Assembly: GCA_025642075.2 (NCBI GenBank) | Contig: JAODUO010000853.1 | Location: forward strand, 1 to 64,000 | DNA: 64,000 nucleotides | From: Ridgeia piscesae | Lineage: Eukaryota; Annelida; Polychaeta; Sabellida; Siboglinidae | Reading direction: 5' to 3' | In this document: positions 25,280 through 45,000 of the stretch, in pieces | Layout of the letters: every line of letters begins with the position of its first letter | Position numbering within the stretch: the first letter of the stretch is position 1 | Translations under genes and position numbers: made by a program | Notes under the pieces: generated by a model | What the model was told of the DNA's origin: nothing | The model's input: only the letters and a program-made list of their open reading frames with translations | Databases searched by the model: none

Positions 25280-26120
25280 AAGACTAAATATTATAGTTTT
25301 TCTTCTTCGCCTTTCCCACTAGGTGGGGTCATCGGCCCGAATTCTTGATTTCCAGAATATTCTATCCTGGGCATCCTCCGGGATGATCCGCAGTTCCTGC
25401 ATATCTTTTCGGACGCAATTCATCCATCTCCCTCTTGGTATCCCTCTTGGTCTTTTTTCCTGGCACTATCATGTCAACAACTGCTCTCACTTCGTTGTTT
25501 TCTTCCATTCTCTGCATGTGTCCATAGTCCATACCAGCGTAGTCTCATTTCTCTGACTTTCTCTTGTATTCTATTCACTCCTAGCTCCTTTCAGATGTCC
25601 ACACTCTTTACTTTGTCAGTGTTACACCTTTAATTCTTCTCAACATCCTCATCTCTGTTTTCTCGAGAATCTGTTCCTCCTTCTTTCTAACTGTCCACCA
25701 TTCTGCTCCATACAGAAGTACTGGTCTAATGACAATCATGTAGAGCTTGATCTTTAATTTCCTTGGCCTTTTCTTGTCACTGATAACTCCGGATAGGTAT
25801 CTCCATTTTCCCCACGCTGCACTAACTCTTGCTCTTACTACTTCCTCTGATCCTCCTTCTTCACTGATGGTGACACCTAAATATTTGAATTTATTCACTT
25901 GTCTGAGGCTCGTGCCTTGGCTGTCTTTGATATTTGCTTTTGTTCCTCGATCTCCTGCTGCTGACCATCACTTCCGTTTTCTCGGTGTTGACTTTTCGTC
26001 CCTTGCTCTCCAATCTGCCAACCAAGTCATCTTCTCTGCATCTCCTCCTCTGTATCTGTTACTACTGCCATCAGCAAACAGCAGTTCTCATGGCAGCCCG
26101 CATCTGCACTCTTCGCACAA
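25280..26120 (-). mobile_element. RTE-type LINE fragment, minus strand
   Basis: Minus-strand frames give CELLFADGSSN-like text (about 26085), then NKFKYLGVTISEEGGSEE, VRARVSAAWGKWRYLSGV, VIRPVLLYGAEWW and RMLRRIKGV (25898-25608), followed by a damaged tail with DMIVPGKKTKRDTKR. KFKYLG...VKARI..A.W..W and the RPVLLYGAE block are typical of RTE-clade reverse transcriptases. The catalytic box is degraded and stops interrupt the upstream part. Confidence 0.85.
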
Positions 26121-26129
26121 TGATGATGA

Positions 26130-27500
26130 TGATGATGATATTAGTATACAATAATTCAGACAGCCTGAGTGGCATGTCATTCAGAGTAATATCACTACTT
26201 ATCAGTATTTAGCTATATAAAACATACGCGGTCAAGCATACACCGAATGGTAGAATATTTGTTTTTCTGGTTGTTTCCGCGTGTACTACAAGATAGGTTT
26301 TCATTATAAACGTTACACGTACAGCCACATTCGTCTTGCCTATGTACCTTGCTAGTAAAATATATTAATAATAGTAAAACATAAAATTATTTCAACATAT
26401 ATATATCCAGCACACGTCGAACAAAGGCCCCAGTATCGTCATGCTAAAAGCAGGTATACATTCTGATTTAGGACGTCCAAACTCGGAATTCCGATACGGG
26501 ATAAGATGACGGACGTTCAATGCCAGTGTTTACCGTTATTCCGATTTTGGATTTGACATCCAACACCTAGCGGAAACGCCAGCAAGTTTATGTGTGATAA
26601 CCCGCCCAGTCCACCGAGTGGCGCCAACAGTTACATCCTTTGCCAATGAGCGCCTCTGGGGAAAAGTTATGGAACTATAGAAACCAACAAACATCGATCA
26701 AATAACGTTCGGGTTGCAACGACTGCATTGTTTTGGAAAACAATGTTTGCCAAAAGTTTTAACTTTTTTCTTTCAAAAGAAGTATCGCGTTTTGTGTGCT
26801 TAGAGGTTGGCGACATTGTGACGGTTTCTGCTGAGTTACTCGACTAGGTTGTGTGTAATGCTATTTCCTATTCATATAGATCACAGGTGCTGAAACGAAA
26901 TATAGTCCTACTATGTATATATTAATTGATACTAAGAACATTTTACCCATAAACGTAACCGCATCCCACCGTGACACTGCATGACCAAAAATCGTCATAT
27001 ACAATATTTTAATTCCCAACTCGCAAAATCTCCTTTGAAACCCATATACGTAAAACAAAGTTCTTGTATAATCTAAGCACACATGGATATATCATTGCAT
27101 AATAATGCACATTCAGTTATTGTGGTGTATGCCTGTCGTTACGCGGCTCGAACGTAATTGCATGTTGATTTGACTCACCTGATACATAGGAAAAGAAGAG
27201 AAAAACAACGTTAGGCGCGTGTATACTGACGTTTCCTTACATGTATATTATATTTTGTGTATATTACATTTTATTGTGTAGTATATCCGGGATAGCAAGC
27301 AATTGTTTTGAAAATAGGAACAATAGCTGTATTATGTATATGTTTCATACGAACACAATGCCACTGTTTTCTATATTATCTAAGCATAATTTTGGATCAC
27401 ACGTGACATTGACCTGTCAGGTAAACTTTCGTTATAAGACCGGATAAAAAATAACAGGAAGGATAAGTTCGTGCTGCCGCTAAGGCAGCGGTGCATTCTC
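26130..27500. other. Intergenic DNA upstream of SEC61A; no gene recognised
   Basis: No supported coding sequence. It includes an AT-rich stretch and scattered CG-containing motifs (26560-26660). Confidence 0.45.
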
Positions 27501-27509
27501 ACAAATATG

Positions 27510-27667
27510 TTGCGCGGACACGTCACCACACGTCACCACTGTGGTCACGTGATATCGTTCTTCTAAAACGACCATATTGGGTTTGAGTTGTGGTAATTTC
27601 GGTGAAACTGCGGTGGCTTGGCGGCTGCGACTGGACGTTGACGGACTTCAGCAACACTTAGACAAAA
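27510..27667 (+). promoter_or_regulatory. Probable SEC61A promoter and 5' leader with UPRE-like sites
   Basis: Two CACGTCA cores lie 10 bp apart (27519-27525 and 27529-27535). Read on the minus strand each is TGACGTGT, close to the UPRE core TGACGTG bound by XBP1/ATF6. A palindromic TCACGTGA E-box lies at 27545-27552. The start codon follows 116 bp later and no TATA box is evident. Sec61 genes are known unfolded-protein-response targets in other animals; their use here is inferred. Confidence 0.5.
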
Positions 27668-34027
<6,360 letters not shown>

Positions 34028-34546
34028 TTGCTGACGCACAGTATAAGACAAACATTCGATATACCCTCACTGACATTAACCGCAGGTGCTGCATTGTGAA
34101 TACACATGGTCCGGGAGACGTTGTTGTGGGGTGGAAGTTGATTGCCCCATCAAATGATACACAGCAGGCAGCATTGCAGGTTAATGTTTATTTTAAAATG
34201 TGAGGCGAGACTGGTCGGTGACGAGCACTGACGCTGCACATGAGTGTGACGTGTCACGTGGGACAGTCACATGACGGCGCCGAGAGCTGTACACTTCACG
34301 GACACATTTCCATGTAAAGGCGTTTTTCATTTCTTCGAAGACGACATGTTTTATTTGACTAGGGCAGCAGTGTATATGTAGAGATTAACAGATCAACATC
34401 AATAGCCAAGCTTTAAGAAGCTTATAAACATTGTGTGAAACTCCAACATGCTGTGCTTATGTTGGACGCTTGGTGGACACTGCTCCCTGGGCACAGGGCA
34501 GCAAAACTTAGAAAAGTGGTAAAAATTGAATATGTTTACATGCTTG

Positions 34547-34552
34547 AATAAA
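34547..34552 (+). terminator. SEC61A polyadenylation signal AATAAA
   Basis: First canonical AATAAA after the SEC61A stop, 520 bp downstream. Another AATAAA-like site follows near 34851. Confidence 0.6.
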
Positions 34553-34559
34553 TTTAATA

Positions 34560-35400
34560 GTTTATGGTAAACTAGTGTTTCATTGGAGTTATTCGATTTT
34601 ATATGAATGATGTATCAAGTTTTAATTCCATCATTGACAGCAATTACGTCTCACTATTTTGTTGAAGTTTTGTTGAAATTTGTCTTCAAATGTATTTAAA
34701 GAATAAGTTCTTATGATACCCGTAAATGTTGTCAACAGTTTGGAATATAAGTGCATGCCTATTCTTTTATGTGCATTTCAGTGAAGAGAGGTTGAGCTTG
34801 CAATCTCATCCATATTAGCCTTGGGTGTTCCACAGGCAGATCGGAGACAAAATAAAAAATTATATTGTAAACTGGGTTGCCTTGTTATTTAGTTTTCATT
34901 AGTAGCCGTTTAATAAATGTTTAGCCATTTAGTCCTTAAATATCACAATACATCTTAGCTGAGAATCTATAGGGTTAATCTACTAACGACTATTTATGTA
35001 ACTTGCCACTGGATTTTTTTAGTTCACATGAGTGCAAGCTTAAAAAAAGTGCTATTAGAAAATATCAACAGAATGGTTTGTAAAATGTATGCATCCTCGC
35101 ATTCCAGGAGTTATTTTGTAAAAACCAGCTCTTCTCTACCCCTGGAACATGCCTTTCAAAAACATGTCGGTGAACTGTGTAATCTATGTACATTTGGTAA
35201 ACACAGCGAGCAAATTATTAACTTAATGCTTGCCCAAACATTAATTCAAGTTATTCTCAAAATTGGAATCTTCACACTTTCGACTATTTAAACGAACACA
35301 AGACACCCGAGGAAGTAGCTTGCCTTTGTGGAGAAATATAAGTGTGATCTGTCCCCATACACTCGCTGAAACTAGTGGCGCAACCGGACATGTCTGTAGA
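34560..35400. other. Intergenic DNA after SEC61A; nothing recognised
   Basis: Only short open frames with no recognisable domain. A second AATAAA near 34851 could be an alternative SEC61A end. Confidence 0.4.
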
Positions 35401-37460
35401 ATTGTAGTCAGAATTCCCCAGTGCCTGAATGTCCCATTACCTGAATAAACCAAACCTAGTCGCCTTGCCTGACAAAGGACCATCTCCCTACCGTGAAATG
35501 GATAATATAATATTTCACGTACACAACCTGGAATTTAAATGTTATTTTAAAATATGGACCAAATGAAAACTGCTGGTCCAGACGAACCACCAGCAAGGAT
35601 ACTGGTGGAGACTGCCAAGGAGATCGCTGATCATCATAAGACGAAGGAACTGTCCCGTCCAAGTGGTCTAGCTACGACTACAGCGCGTATATCGGCAATA
35701 TTTAAGTAGTGTGACAAGGCCAAACCATCTAACTATATACCACTTTCACTAACATGCAACGTTATGGAACATATTGTAGGCAGTCATATCGGTCGTCACC
35801 TAGATCACAACACACACTGCATCCAAATCAACATGCTATAATATATATATTATATACCGATCGAAGGAGTTTATCTTGCGATCGAGACGATACTTGTCGC
35901 CACACCATACACGTTCGAACTGGTTCATTCAATCAACCAAAAGTCACAAAATCTGTCTGGACTTCAGTAAGGCATTCAACAAAGTACACGATAAACTTCT
36001 GCATAAAATCCGTTATTGTGAGATAAGCGGAAAGACCATGCAATACCTGGATCAGGTCATTTCTTTGTCCACACTGTAAACAATTTATGTTGTCGTCAAC
36101 GGACATACATCGCAGTCAGCTGACCTGCTCTCGGGAGTCCCACAATTAGGAGGTGGGGCCTATGTTGTTATTAATGTACATCAGCCACGGCCCGGGCAGC
36201 AAAATCGCGGAAGGAATGGCTGCACAAATGCGCACGTTTGCTGACGACAGCTGTATACGGTCAAATATACACTCCCGCTGACCATTTGTCACTCGAGTCT
36301 GACCCGAACAAACTTCTCTGTTGGACAAAAACATGGCAGGTAGACTTTAATGAGTCAAAGTGTGCAGATTCGTCGTGTAGTTAAGTACCAAGAGGAACAA
36401 ATCAGTCTGTGATTACTTCATGGGGAGCCAACAGATTCCACGGACTGACAACCAGGACTCCCTGGGGGTTACCATCAACACGAAACAAACTCTTCCTGGC
36501 AGCCATACATCAACAAAGTGCAGAACAAAGCCAGCAATTCACTTGGCTTACTCCAAAGAACACTGCATGCTGCGCCACCGCAAATTAGTAAAACGGCTCA
36601 CCGTTCCAAAAAATTGCATTCAAATACCATTGTTTTTAATGGTACTTGAATGGTCCTAGGGCGTATTATGACCAAGGGCATTTGAATGGTTTTTTGAATG
36701 ATATTTTGGATTCTTTGTACCGTTCAGTGGTATTGAATGGTATTTAAAATTAGCGTTGAGAGTAGGTATACAATAACGACCGAGTGATTGGGACAGCGGC
36801 CCTCTGGAACACTTGCGCAATTGATGCCGTGAGTCCTGCTGAAATATCATTAATACTTAATGGTAATCAGTGGTATACCATTGGCTTTTTTGTAAGGGCA
36901 CGAGGTACCCGTGCGACCAAGTCTGGAGAATGTTACCTGCGACAGGCACCTCCACACCAAGACTGGGCACCCCCACACCAAGACTGGCATCCAACCAATA
37001 GAGCGAGTGCTCACTTTGTCACTGGTGATTACCGCAGAAAGTTAAGCGTCAGTGTTATATGCACTAACCTAATGGGGAACTCATTGTACACATGAAGGCG
37101 CAAAAGAGATGCCACAATATTCTTTAAAATTTATCACGGACTTGTGTGCATCACCATTGCCTGTTATCATTACCACAGCAGATGTTCGCTATAGACGCCA
37201 ACACAAGCAATCACTACAAACTCTGCCTAGCCACTTGCAAGACCCACCAACAGATATTTCAACTACGCTGTATTCCACTGTGGAACGCACTTACCGAAAA
37301 AGCACTCAATTGCGCAAGTCTTCCAGAGGGCCACTGTCCCATGCAATCACTCAGTCGTTGTCATTATAGTAGTCCGTTTTAGTGTTAATCGTGAACTGCC
37401 TGTTTTTTATTTAGTGTACTATTAATTTTAGTGATCTAGAGACGATTTTTATTTTATTTA
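35400..37460 (+). mobile_element. Old CR1-like LINE with an internal inverted segment
   Basis: Plus-strand frames give KPSNYIPLSLTCNVMEHIVG (35725-35785), LDFSKAFNKVHDKLLHKI (35957-36010), LSGVPQ (36128-36145), MYISHGPGSKIAEG and the catalytic FADDSCIRSN (about 36236-36268), then DNQDSLGVTIN (36440-36475). C-terminal text LRCIPLWNALTEKALNCAS lies near 37260-37320. The stretch 36769-36826 is an imperfect reverse complement of 37305-37367, which shows that part of the element's end was inverted or that a second copy inserted tail to tail. Many stops and frameshifts are present. Confidence 0.82.
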
Positions 37461-37469
37461 TTTATTTAT

Positions 37470-39079
37470 TATTTTAGCCCACAGTGATGTATCGTTTACA
37501 CTGCAGGAGAGTTATATATTTATTGTATTATTTATCATTTAGCCCAGAGAAGTAACAAACTGCAGAACGGTGACACTTAATGTGCCATTAATTGTATTTA
37601 TCTCTTTGTCATATTTACTTCAGTAATTGTATTACATTAGCACAGAGTGACGTTACAAATTGCAGGGTACTCTTGATGGCTTGAAGATTATTGAAACCAT
37701 GCGACTGAACCATTGCGACTAAGCAGTAGGTGCATCGTGGATGTTGCATTCAGGCAGAGGTACATTCCGACCATATCCCGTTCTGGGCGCTGTCGTATTT
37801 CCGGTTTGGACTTATATACGAGTTGTTGTCACGTCGAACGTGGTTATACCTTAGGTAACTTAAGCGGGTATTTTTATATAGATTATTCTTAACAATTGCA
37901 TTGATAATACAGTACCAAGCAGCTATGATGTTTCATATATTCGCAGACGTGTGTTTTTCCAAAAAAATGTAATTCGTTAACCCGATGTTCCAGCCGTAGG
38001 CGCAGCTTTTCTGAATTTGTTTCCTACCATTTGAGTTTGACACTGACAGTGTCAGTGGTTTAATCATGTTTCCTTCCACTCACCCAGTCGTAATGTTAGA
38101 CCAGTTGAGACACTAATCGTGCGTGAGAAACTAATGTGTTGTGCCGTTTTAACGAACACCTGCAATTCTACCGTAAGATATGTGCTAAATGATAAATCTC
38201 AAAATGGTATTCTGTCAAAAAATCAAACCCTGTGATGTGACGTGTAAATAAACAATTACTAATTAATGGTAATCTAGGACAGTCGTTTTAAGTGAATTAC
38301 TTTTGCGTTAACAAAATGAGCAGCAAACATACCTGTGTTAAAACTGCTGGGTAAAGTGGTCTATGAATTGAGTGTCTTGGGAATCAATGTGAAATCAAGT
38401 GGTTATATATAAACGGATCAGATGGTATTAGAACACAACATTTGAGTTACACATGTTTTACCTGGCACAAATGTTCCCATCATGAGTATATGTGATTGTG
38501 ACGTATTCTAATGATTTTACTCGCATGTCTGCGATTTGACAAAAACACTGTATAAACATTACATAGTGTTTTTTGACGATTTGGACTTTTTGTCTCCAAA
38601 GTCCAAACTATACTTTAATATCTTTTCTATCAACTGACATTGATTATTTCTCATTTATTTTACTATTGATTACCTTTTACAATCTTTTTAGAATGGCTAC
38701 ATAACAGTTCATGCATGAATGTACTGTCTCCAATTGACGTCTTCTGTATATTTTCTTTCATAATTTCTTGATGTAAGTTGTACACTTTTCTACAATATAA
38801 CAATTTATCTACCTAATTTGCAGAAATGTATCGCACTAATTACTTTTATATTTGTCACGTGGAATATGATTAGAAATAAAAAAACTGTCATAGGCTTTTT
38901 CAGTTAATTTCAATGTACACATCTCTTACACATTTGATTTATATATTATACAATAATTATACCACATACCTACAGCAAACTGTTTATAATTTGCTCAGGC
39001 TGGTTCAGTTGCAGTTGAATGAACCAGATATACTTACCAAAAGTCGGCAGATCTGTTGTGTTTGCTGCGGGTGTCGGCT
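37470..39079. other. Upstream region of the MYND gene
   Basis: No coding sequence. (TTTA)n and ATTTATTT-rich DNA lies at 37445-37540. A patch at 37765-37850 with TTTCCGG (ETS-like), a TATATA and several CG dinucleotides is a candidate promoter but is not supported otherwise. A CGGCAG acceptor-like site lies 30 bp before the proposed start codon. Confidence 0.35.
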
Positions 39080-42000
39080 ATGATGCGACGGGTTGACCTG
39101 ATATACGACGACGACCCTCTGTTCAACACAGAGCTGAGTCAGCCTCAGTATGACTTCTTCCAGAAACACGAGGCTGCCTTCCGCAGAATGTGCGAGGAAC
39201 AGGTAATGTGGCTGGCAACTAACTGAATGAAAATTATGGAAAGAATTGTGAAGTTGTTTGCAGAACTGTTATTACCATGTTCCCATGTTCCTTTACAAGT
39301 GTCAACATATATTTACACTGTCAAATTGAATAAATCTCTGTTGATATTTTCCATCAAATACAGTGTATACACAATAAACTTGACTTGCAGTTTGATTTAT
39401 ATGTGTGTATTGTAGATAAAATGTAGTGTAACATTATATTATGTGAATGTACCCTTTGGCATGGAGACTGGACAAAATCCCTCTGGACAGAATCCCCTCA
39501 AACAAGATCTTCAGACAGAATCCCCCTTCTTTTACGGAAAATTTAAATCCCTTTCCATGATTATCTTGGGTGATATTTCCCTCCGGCCTCCACCTGTCCA
39601 CGTAGCTTGTATATTAACATTGTGATTCTTTTTGTGGTCAGGCTGTGCTTTGTACAATCATTTCCATTAATTTTATTCATGTTATGCTTTAGTGATCAAT
39701 ACTTTTTTAATCAGTATGTGGTCCTGATTTTTTTTACACTATACATTCCAACCCCTCGGGTTAATTATGGGGTTTCTGTCTGGAGCAGATTTTGTCATGG
39801 ATTCATTTATTTTCTCATTTGAAACATCTCATGTTGAATCGTTTCATTTACCTCCTTTTGTGGATGTCATCCTTTGCAGAGCAAAGACTTCTGGATACGA
39901 TACATAATGACATTTCGTTCATTCACCAACAACTATGGCTACCTGAAAGATTTCCCCAAAAAAAAACAGCTCACCTATATATTGGACTTTGCTTTTATCC
40001 TCATCCATGAGAAATTTGTAGATGGTAAGTACGATGATATGATTAGCTGGCCATACATTTGTTTTCTTCCCTAGATATTTTGTCAACTTTACCCAATAAA
40101 TGTAAGTGATTGCACAAATTGACAGATTTTAGTATTTTAATCTGTATGTTTTTAATAAATGCGAAAGATGAGCAAAACAATTAAATTAAGGAGTTACCTT
40201 TAACAAAATAGGTACTTCCGTGGTATTTACATTGCATTCATATAACACTCACACCCGTATTTCCAACATACATATTATCATACGATTCACTTCCCTATAA
40301 GGCCTGTATACATATTATATTATATACATGACATTCACTTTGTTATTTTCTGCATATATATAATATATATATATATATATTTTATATATATAATATGTAT
40401 ATATATATATATATATATACATGACATTCACTTCCTTATTCTCTGCATTAGCAAAACACTAATTGTGCCTATAAGCTAGATGTCTCGATATATGATTTAC
40501 TTTTCTTTTACCTGTGTGGTAAATATCCTGAAAATGAAAAGTATTTGACAAGTATTTGAAAAAGTATTTGAAATACTTTTCAATATAGTTGTATTTCAAT
40601 ACTTTTGCATCTAAAGTATTTGTATTGGAATCCCTCAACAGTATTTGTATTTAAATACATTTCAATGTATTTGACCCCATGTATCCCCCCACCCACACAC
40701 ATACACACACTTATATTTATCCTTACGCCATAGTAAAAGAAGTATGTAAACTGTAGAGAGAGAACATTAAATAATAAATTTGTCTAAAAACCTTAGAACC
40801 AAATTTGTCAAGTCCAGCAAACCAGAATTGTTAAGCAGACATTATTAGCACTGTCAGTGTGAGTGTCATTGTGGATTTGGTGTGGGAATTCAATTTTAAC
40901 AGATATGTAAATCTTCTGGTTTTTGTATGAGTACAGTTAGATTTTTAGATGACTTTAAAATGATGGTTCGTTCATTCCATATGTGGAAAGTACGCTTGCA
41001 TAATTAGCCTAGTTTAGAAAGAAACAAATGTATGGCTTCGATGATTTGAGATGTCGTGGGACCGTTTAAATAGTTACTGTTGAAGAATAAAACTGCAGAT
41101 CCAAAATTCAATAGAACTGTAAATCATGAGAAATTTATTCTTTGCAATCAAATGACCGTAGTGATTGTTGTGTTGCAGCTAAATTCAAGGATACAAAGAC
41201 TTTCATTTCTGACATCGTTACAATAGCCCGTCATCGCAGCCTCGCAACATACTGTGAGACGAGGAAGTGTATGAATGGACCACGCTGTAAGTGCTCTCTC
41301 TCTCTCTGTCTCTCTCTGTCCCTCTCTGTCTCTCTCTGTCTCTGGTATTGCTTGAAAAATTTCAAATATCTGAAGTTTGGTGGTTTATTCTGGCATTGTT
41401 ACATCAGGCTATTTGGCCCCTGTATGTGTACTAATTGTACAAAAAAATAATAGACAGAAAGAGGCACCACTCACACCAAATAATGGTTGAAAGGTGAAGC
41501 CAAGGCAGTCAGTGGGGTTACCTGGTGGCCATCTAGGATAACTACACAGCAGCACTGTCTTTTCAATGCCATAGCACACCAGTTTAACGGAAACAATGCA
41601 CAAATCATTATAGCTGTGAGTGTTCAAAAACATGTGTTATTTTGAAGGCAATTACTTTTTTCAAATGGCTCTCTTATTTATAATTTAAAAATAAAACCTC
41701 TTAGACACAGTTGCCCACAGTGGGCTGATGTAATGTCTGTAAATGATAAATTCAAGTACCCATTTGAAGAATAAATAATTGCCTTCAAAATAGTATTTGT
41801 TTGTGTACATAGTACTACTACCCCCGGTACATACAAATGCACCGTTGTAATGAATTTTGGGCTGTCTTAGATAAACTGGTATGCTATAGCATTGACAAGA
41901 TAATGACACTGCATAGTTTTTCTAAATAGCTACAGAAGCCTACCAGAAGTGCTCATGCAGGCTGATTCCAATAAACATAGCAGAGTGGTGCCTCTTTCTG

Positions 42001-45000
42001 TTGTTTGTTTGATTGTACTAACTTTAAGAGCTACAAACATGACTACCCCCCGGGGTATACTATGAGAATAAACTCAATGACACCAATCATTGGACACATC
42101 TTACATAATTTATGTGATTACAATCTTCTCACAGTTGCTACACTCACTGTTAATTCATATTAACCAAGTCCAGAGCATAGTCGCTGTGTAAGCTGTAGAC
42201 TTGCCCAGACATGTTTTCCCAGCTGTTATGTTCCACGGTTCCATTAGTTTATAACAGTAGTAGCGATTAGTTTTTAGAATTTAAGAATAATGCACAGTGA
42301 GTGCCATTGTAGATGTAATCACACCTGAGTGGGTCCTGTTTTAATGTGCTTAATGTGCTGAATGTGCTTCCTCCAAGTTCCTCATAATAACCAGCTGTAG
42401 TGCTATATGTATTCCCTCGTTATTTACGATAACAATAGTCACGTTATTAACAGAATAGTAGTACACTGTACTGTTTTAGTTGATTTGTTTACTCACCACT
42501 CACCAGTCTTAGACTGTCTGTACTAGTTATTATGCAGTGAAGCATTGTAATGTTAGATCTGGCACTTCGTCAAATAAAATAGATACTTTTTATTATCGGT
42601 ATATACATTTTTTAAACTAAATGAAAAACATTAAACATCTTGTACTATTATCAGATCCCAGTTTCGGCCCATACTGCAAATTTGTAACTTGGACTTGTTA
42701 CTTAATATTTGTTCAGCTTACCAAGTGAAACAATTGTCATATTTGTTCAGAAACATATATTTATGTATAATTAATTAAAATGCTGCTTTTCTTGCAGCAA
42801 AGAACCCGTTTTTTGCTATAGAAACAAGGTAAGTTACATTTGAATGTCAACTGGCATAATAGTTTTAACCAAACTGTTGTAATGACATATTTGGACATAC
42901 AATATATAACTCCGTTTATGTTATAAAAGTTACTAAACTGATTTAATGTATTTTTAAGGTTTTTTTTCTTACCGCACTATTGCAATTTAAACAATATTTG
43001 TATGTTTAAAAAGGACGGCCAATATCTTGCAGAGGTCCATCGGTGCAGATTACAGGAATATCTTGACCAAATTCATGAATTCTTTGTAGTCTTAATGTCA
43101 TTACCTGAAACATTGTGTCTTTGCAGTTTAAATTTAACACACTTTAAATTGTTCCACCATCAGTTTGATTTTTCACGTATTCTGTTTCATAACCATATTG
43201 CAGAAAACTAACCTGTCGGTTATGTGCTACCTGTAGTATTTTGTTTTGGTGAAATCATCAGTGAAAAGACTGTTTCTTTTCATTGCACTGATATGTACAA
43301 TATCAGCAACTTTGTTGTTTTCAGGGATGTTTTTCGACGCTTATTTGGATCACAAAATGATGAACAGTCATATTTAAAGGTAAGCCCGGTGTCCCCTATT
43401 CTTGCACAAAGTCAGTATGCTCAACTAGGACATAATGCGTGCGTGTGCCTCTAGGTGCGTGCATACGTGTGGGTATGCACGCATCACACACGCACGCACT
43501 CATGCAAATATTTTAAGAATACGCACGCACGCACACACACACACACACACATCTTGGAGTCTTATACATTGGTATCAGGTAGTTGCATTATAATTATTAT
43601 GGGATTTATAAGTGCTGTAACTTGCGGAACTGGTACATTGTTCACTTGCTGATGTTTCAACTGAGGCTGGCAGGTGGTAGCGGAAACACTTGACCGCTGT
43701 ATTATGACTGGGCACTAGCTGCTCATGTTGTCAAGTATGCTTCCATTGTATTTGAGTATGTGCAACATGTATCTAAGGTATAATAATAATATTGGTACCA
43801 ATGTGTAGGTAATTACATTGTCTTTCAATTAAATTAAACTTGTAGCAGTAAGAAATGAAGCTGAAAAAAGTTACGTCACGTATTATGTGTCATATTATAG
43901 TAAAATATATATACTGGTGCATCTGTTGCATTAAGGTCAACGTTTTTGATTCATAAAAAAATCTACATCCAGCGTGAAGATAATTATATGCAATTTAAAA
44001 TAACGTTAACTTGCAATAATGTAAATTCAATAATAAAAGACCTACGCCCCAAAAATGGACACTACTGTCATTTTTTTAAGTCTGACCTAGTTTTCTGAGG
44101 AACCAGGGGCTGTACATATAAATTGGCTGAAGTCTAAAGGGTTAAAAGCTTTTGATATATTTAACTATAAACTATAACGTAAACTACATAGCTATTGTTT
44201 TTTTCTTCAGATTTTTATCACTCAACCATCTCTAACCGGGGGTGGTAGAGGTATGAAAATAAAGTTTGCTGCCAAATCATCTAAAATGTATAATTTAAAT
44301 AGCATCCTGCTATTCAAGTAATGTACCCCTCTCTATCGCCCAATTTAAGGCCACTTTTGATTGCACATTTCTGGACATATTCTGCACAGTTTGTTGCGAC
44401 ACCTTGGGGTTGGGTAGCCATGTTTCAGGTGTACATAAAATGGCGATTGCATAATTTAATATCTGCTTATATCACCCTTCAAGATAATAATTTGTTGCAG
44501 GATGTATACAAAATATTTCTGAAAATTTCTTTAATTTTTATCTGTGCTCGTGTGTTGGCAAACTGCTGTGTAGTTGTCAAATTGCTACTGATGTAATGAA
44601 TTCACTATGTTCATACCATAATAATTTGAACAGTAAAAACAAATAGCGGCTACGTCAAGCAACAAATATTTAGGTAAGATTGTTATTGTTACTTAAATAA
44701 TCCACTTTGTGTGAGATCACACATGTGGCCGACACAATAGCACGCCAACGTTGCCTGTCCACAGCCAGCTTCATCAATTGTTCCCAACTACACTTGAGTG
44801 CTTTCATCTCCAGTTATAACCAGTCATGTGCATGTTGTCATGTCGTATGTCTGGTCGATTTTCAGGCCCTAATTCTCATCCCTCTGTTCCTGCGATTCGG
44901 CGGGTCGGTGATGATCTGTTTACGTCGGTGGCTGGAGGCTCCCCCTATGAACCCTGAAGACAAATACTGGATGCCAGACACAACACCTAAAGATAAGTCA

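Noticed and set aside
44321..44596. A 91-codon hydrophobic open frame in the MYND gene
   Set aside because: It lies in an intron by exon phase and no splice sites support it.
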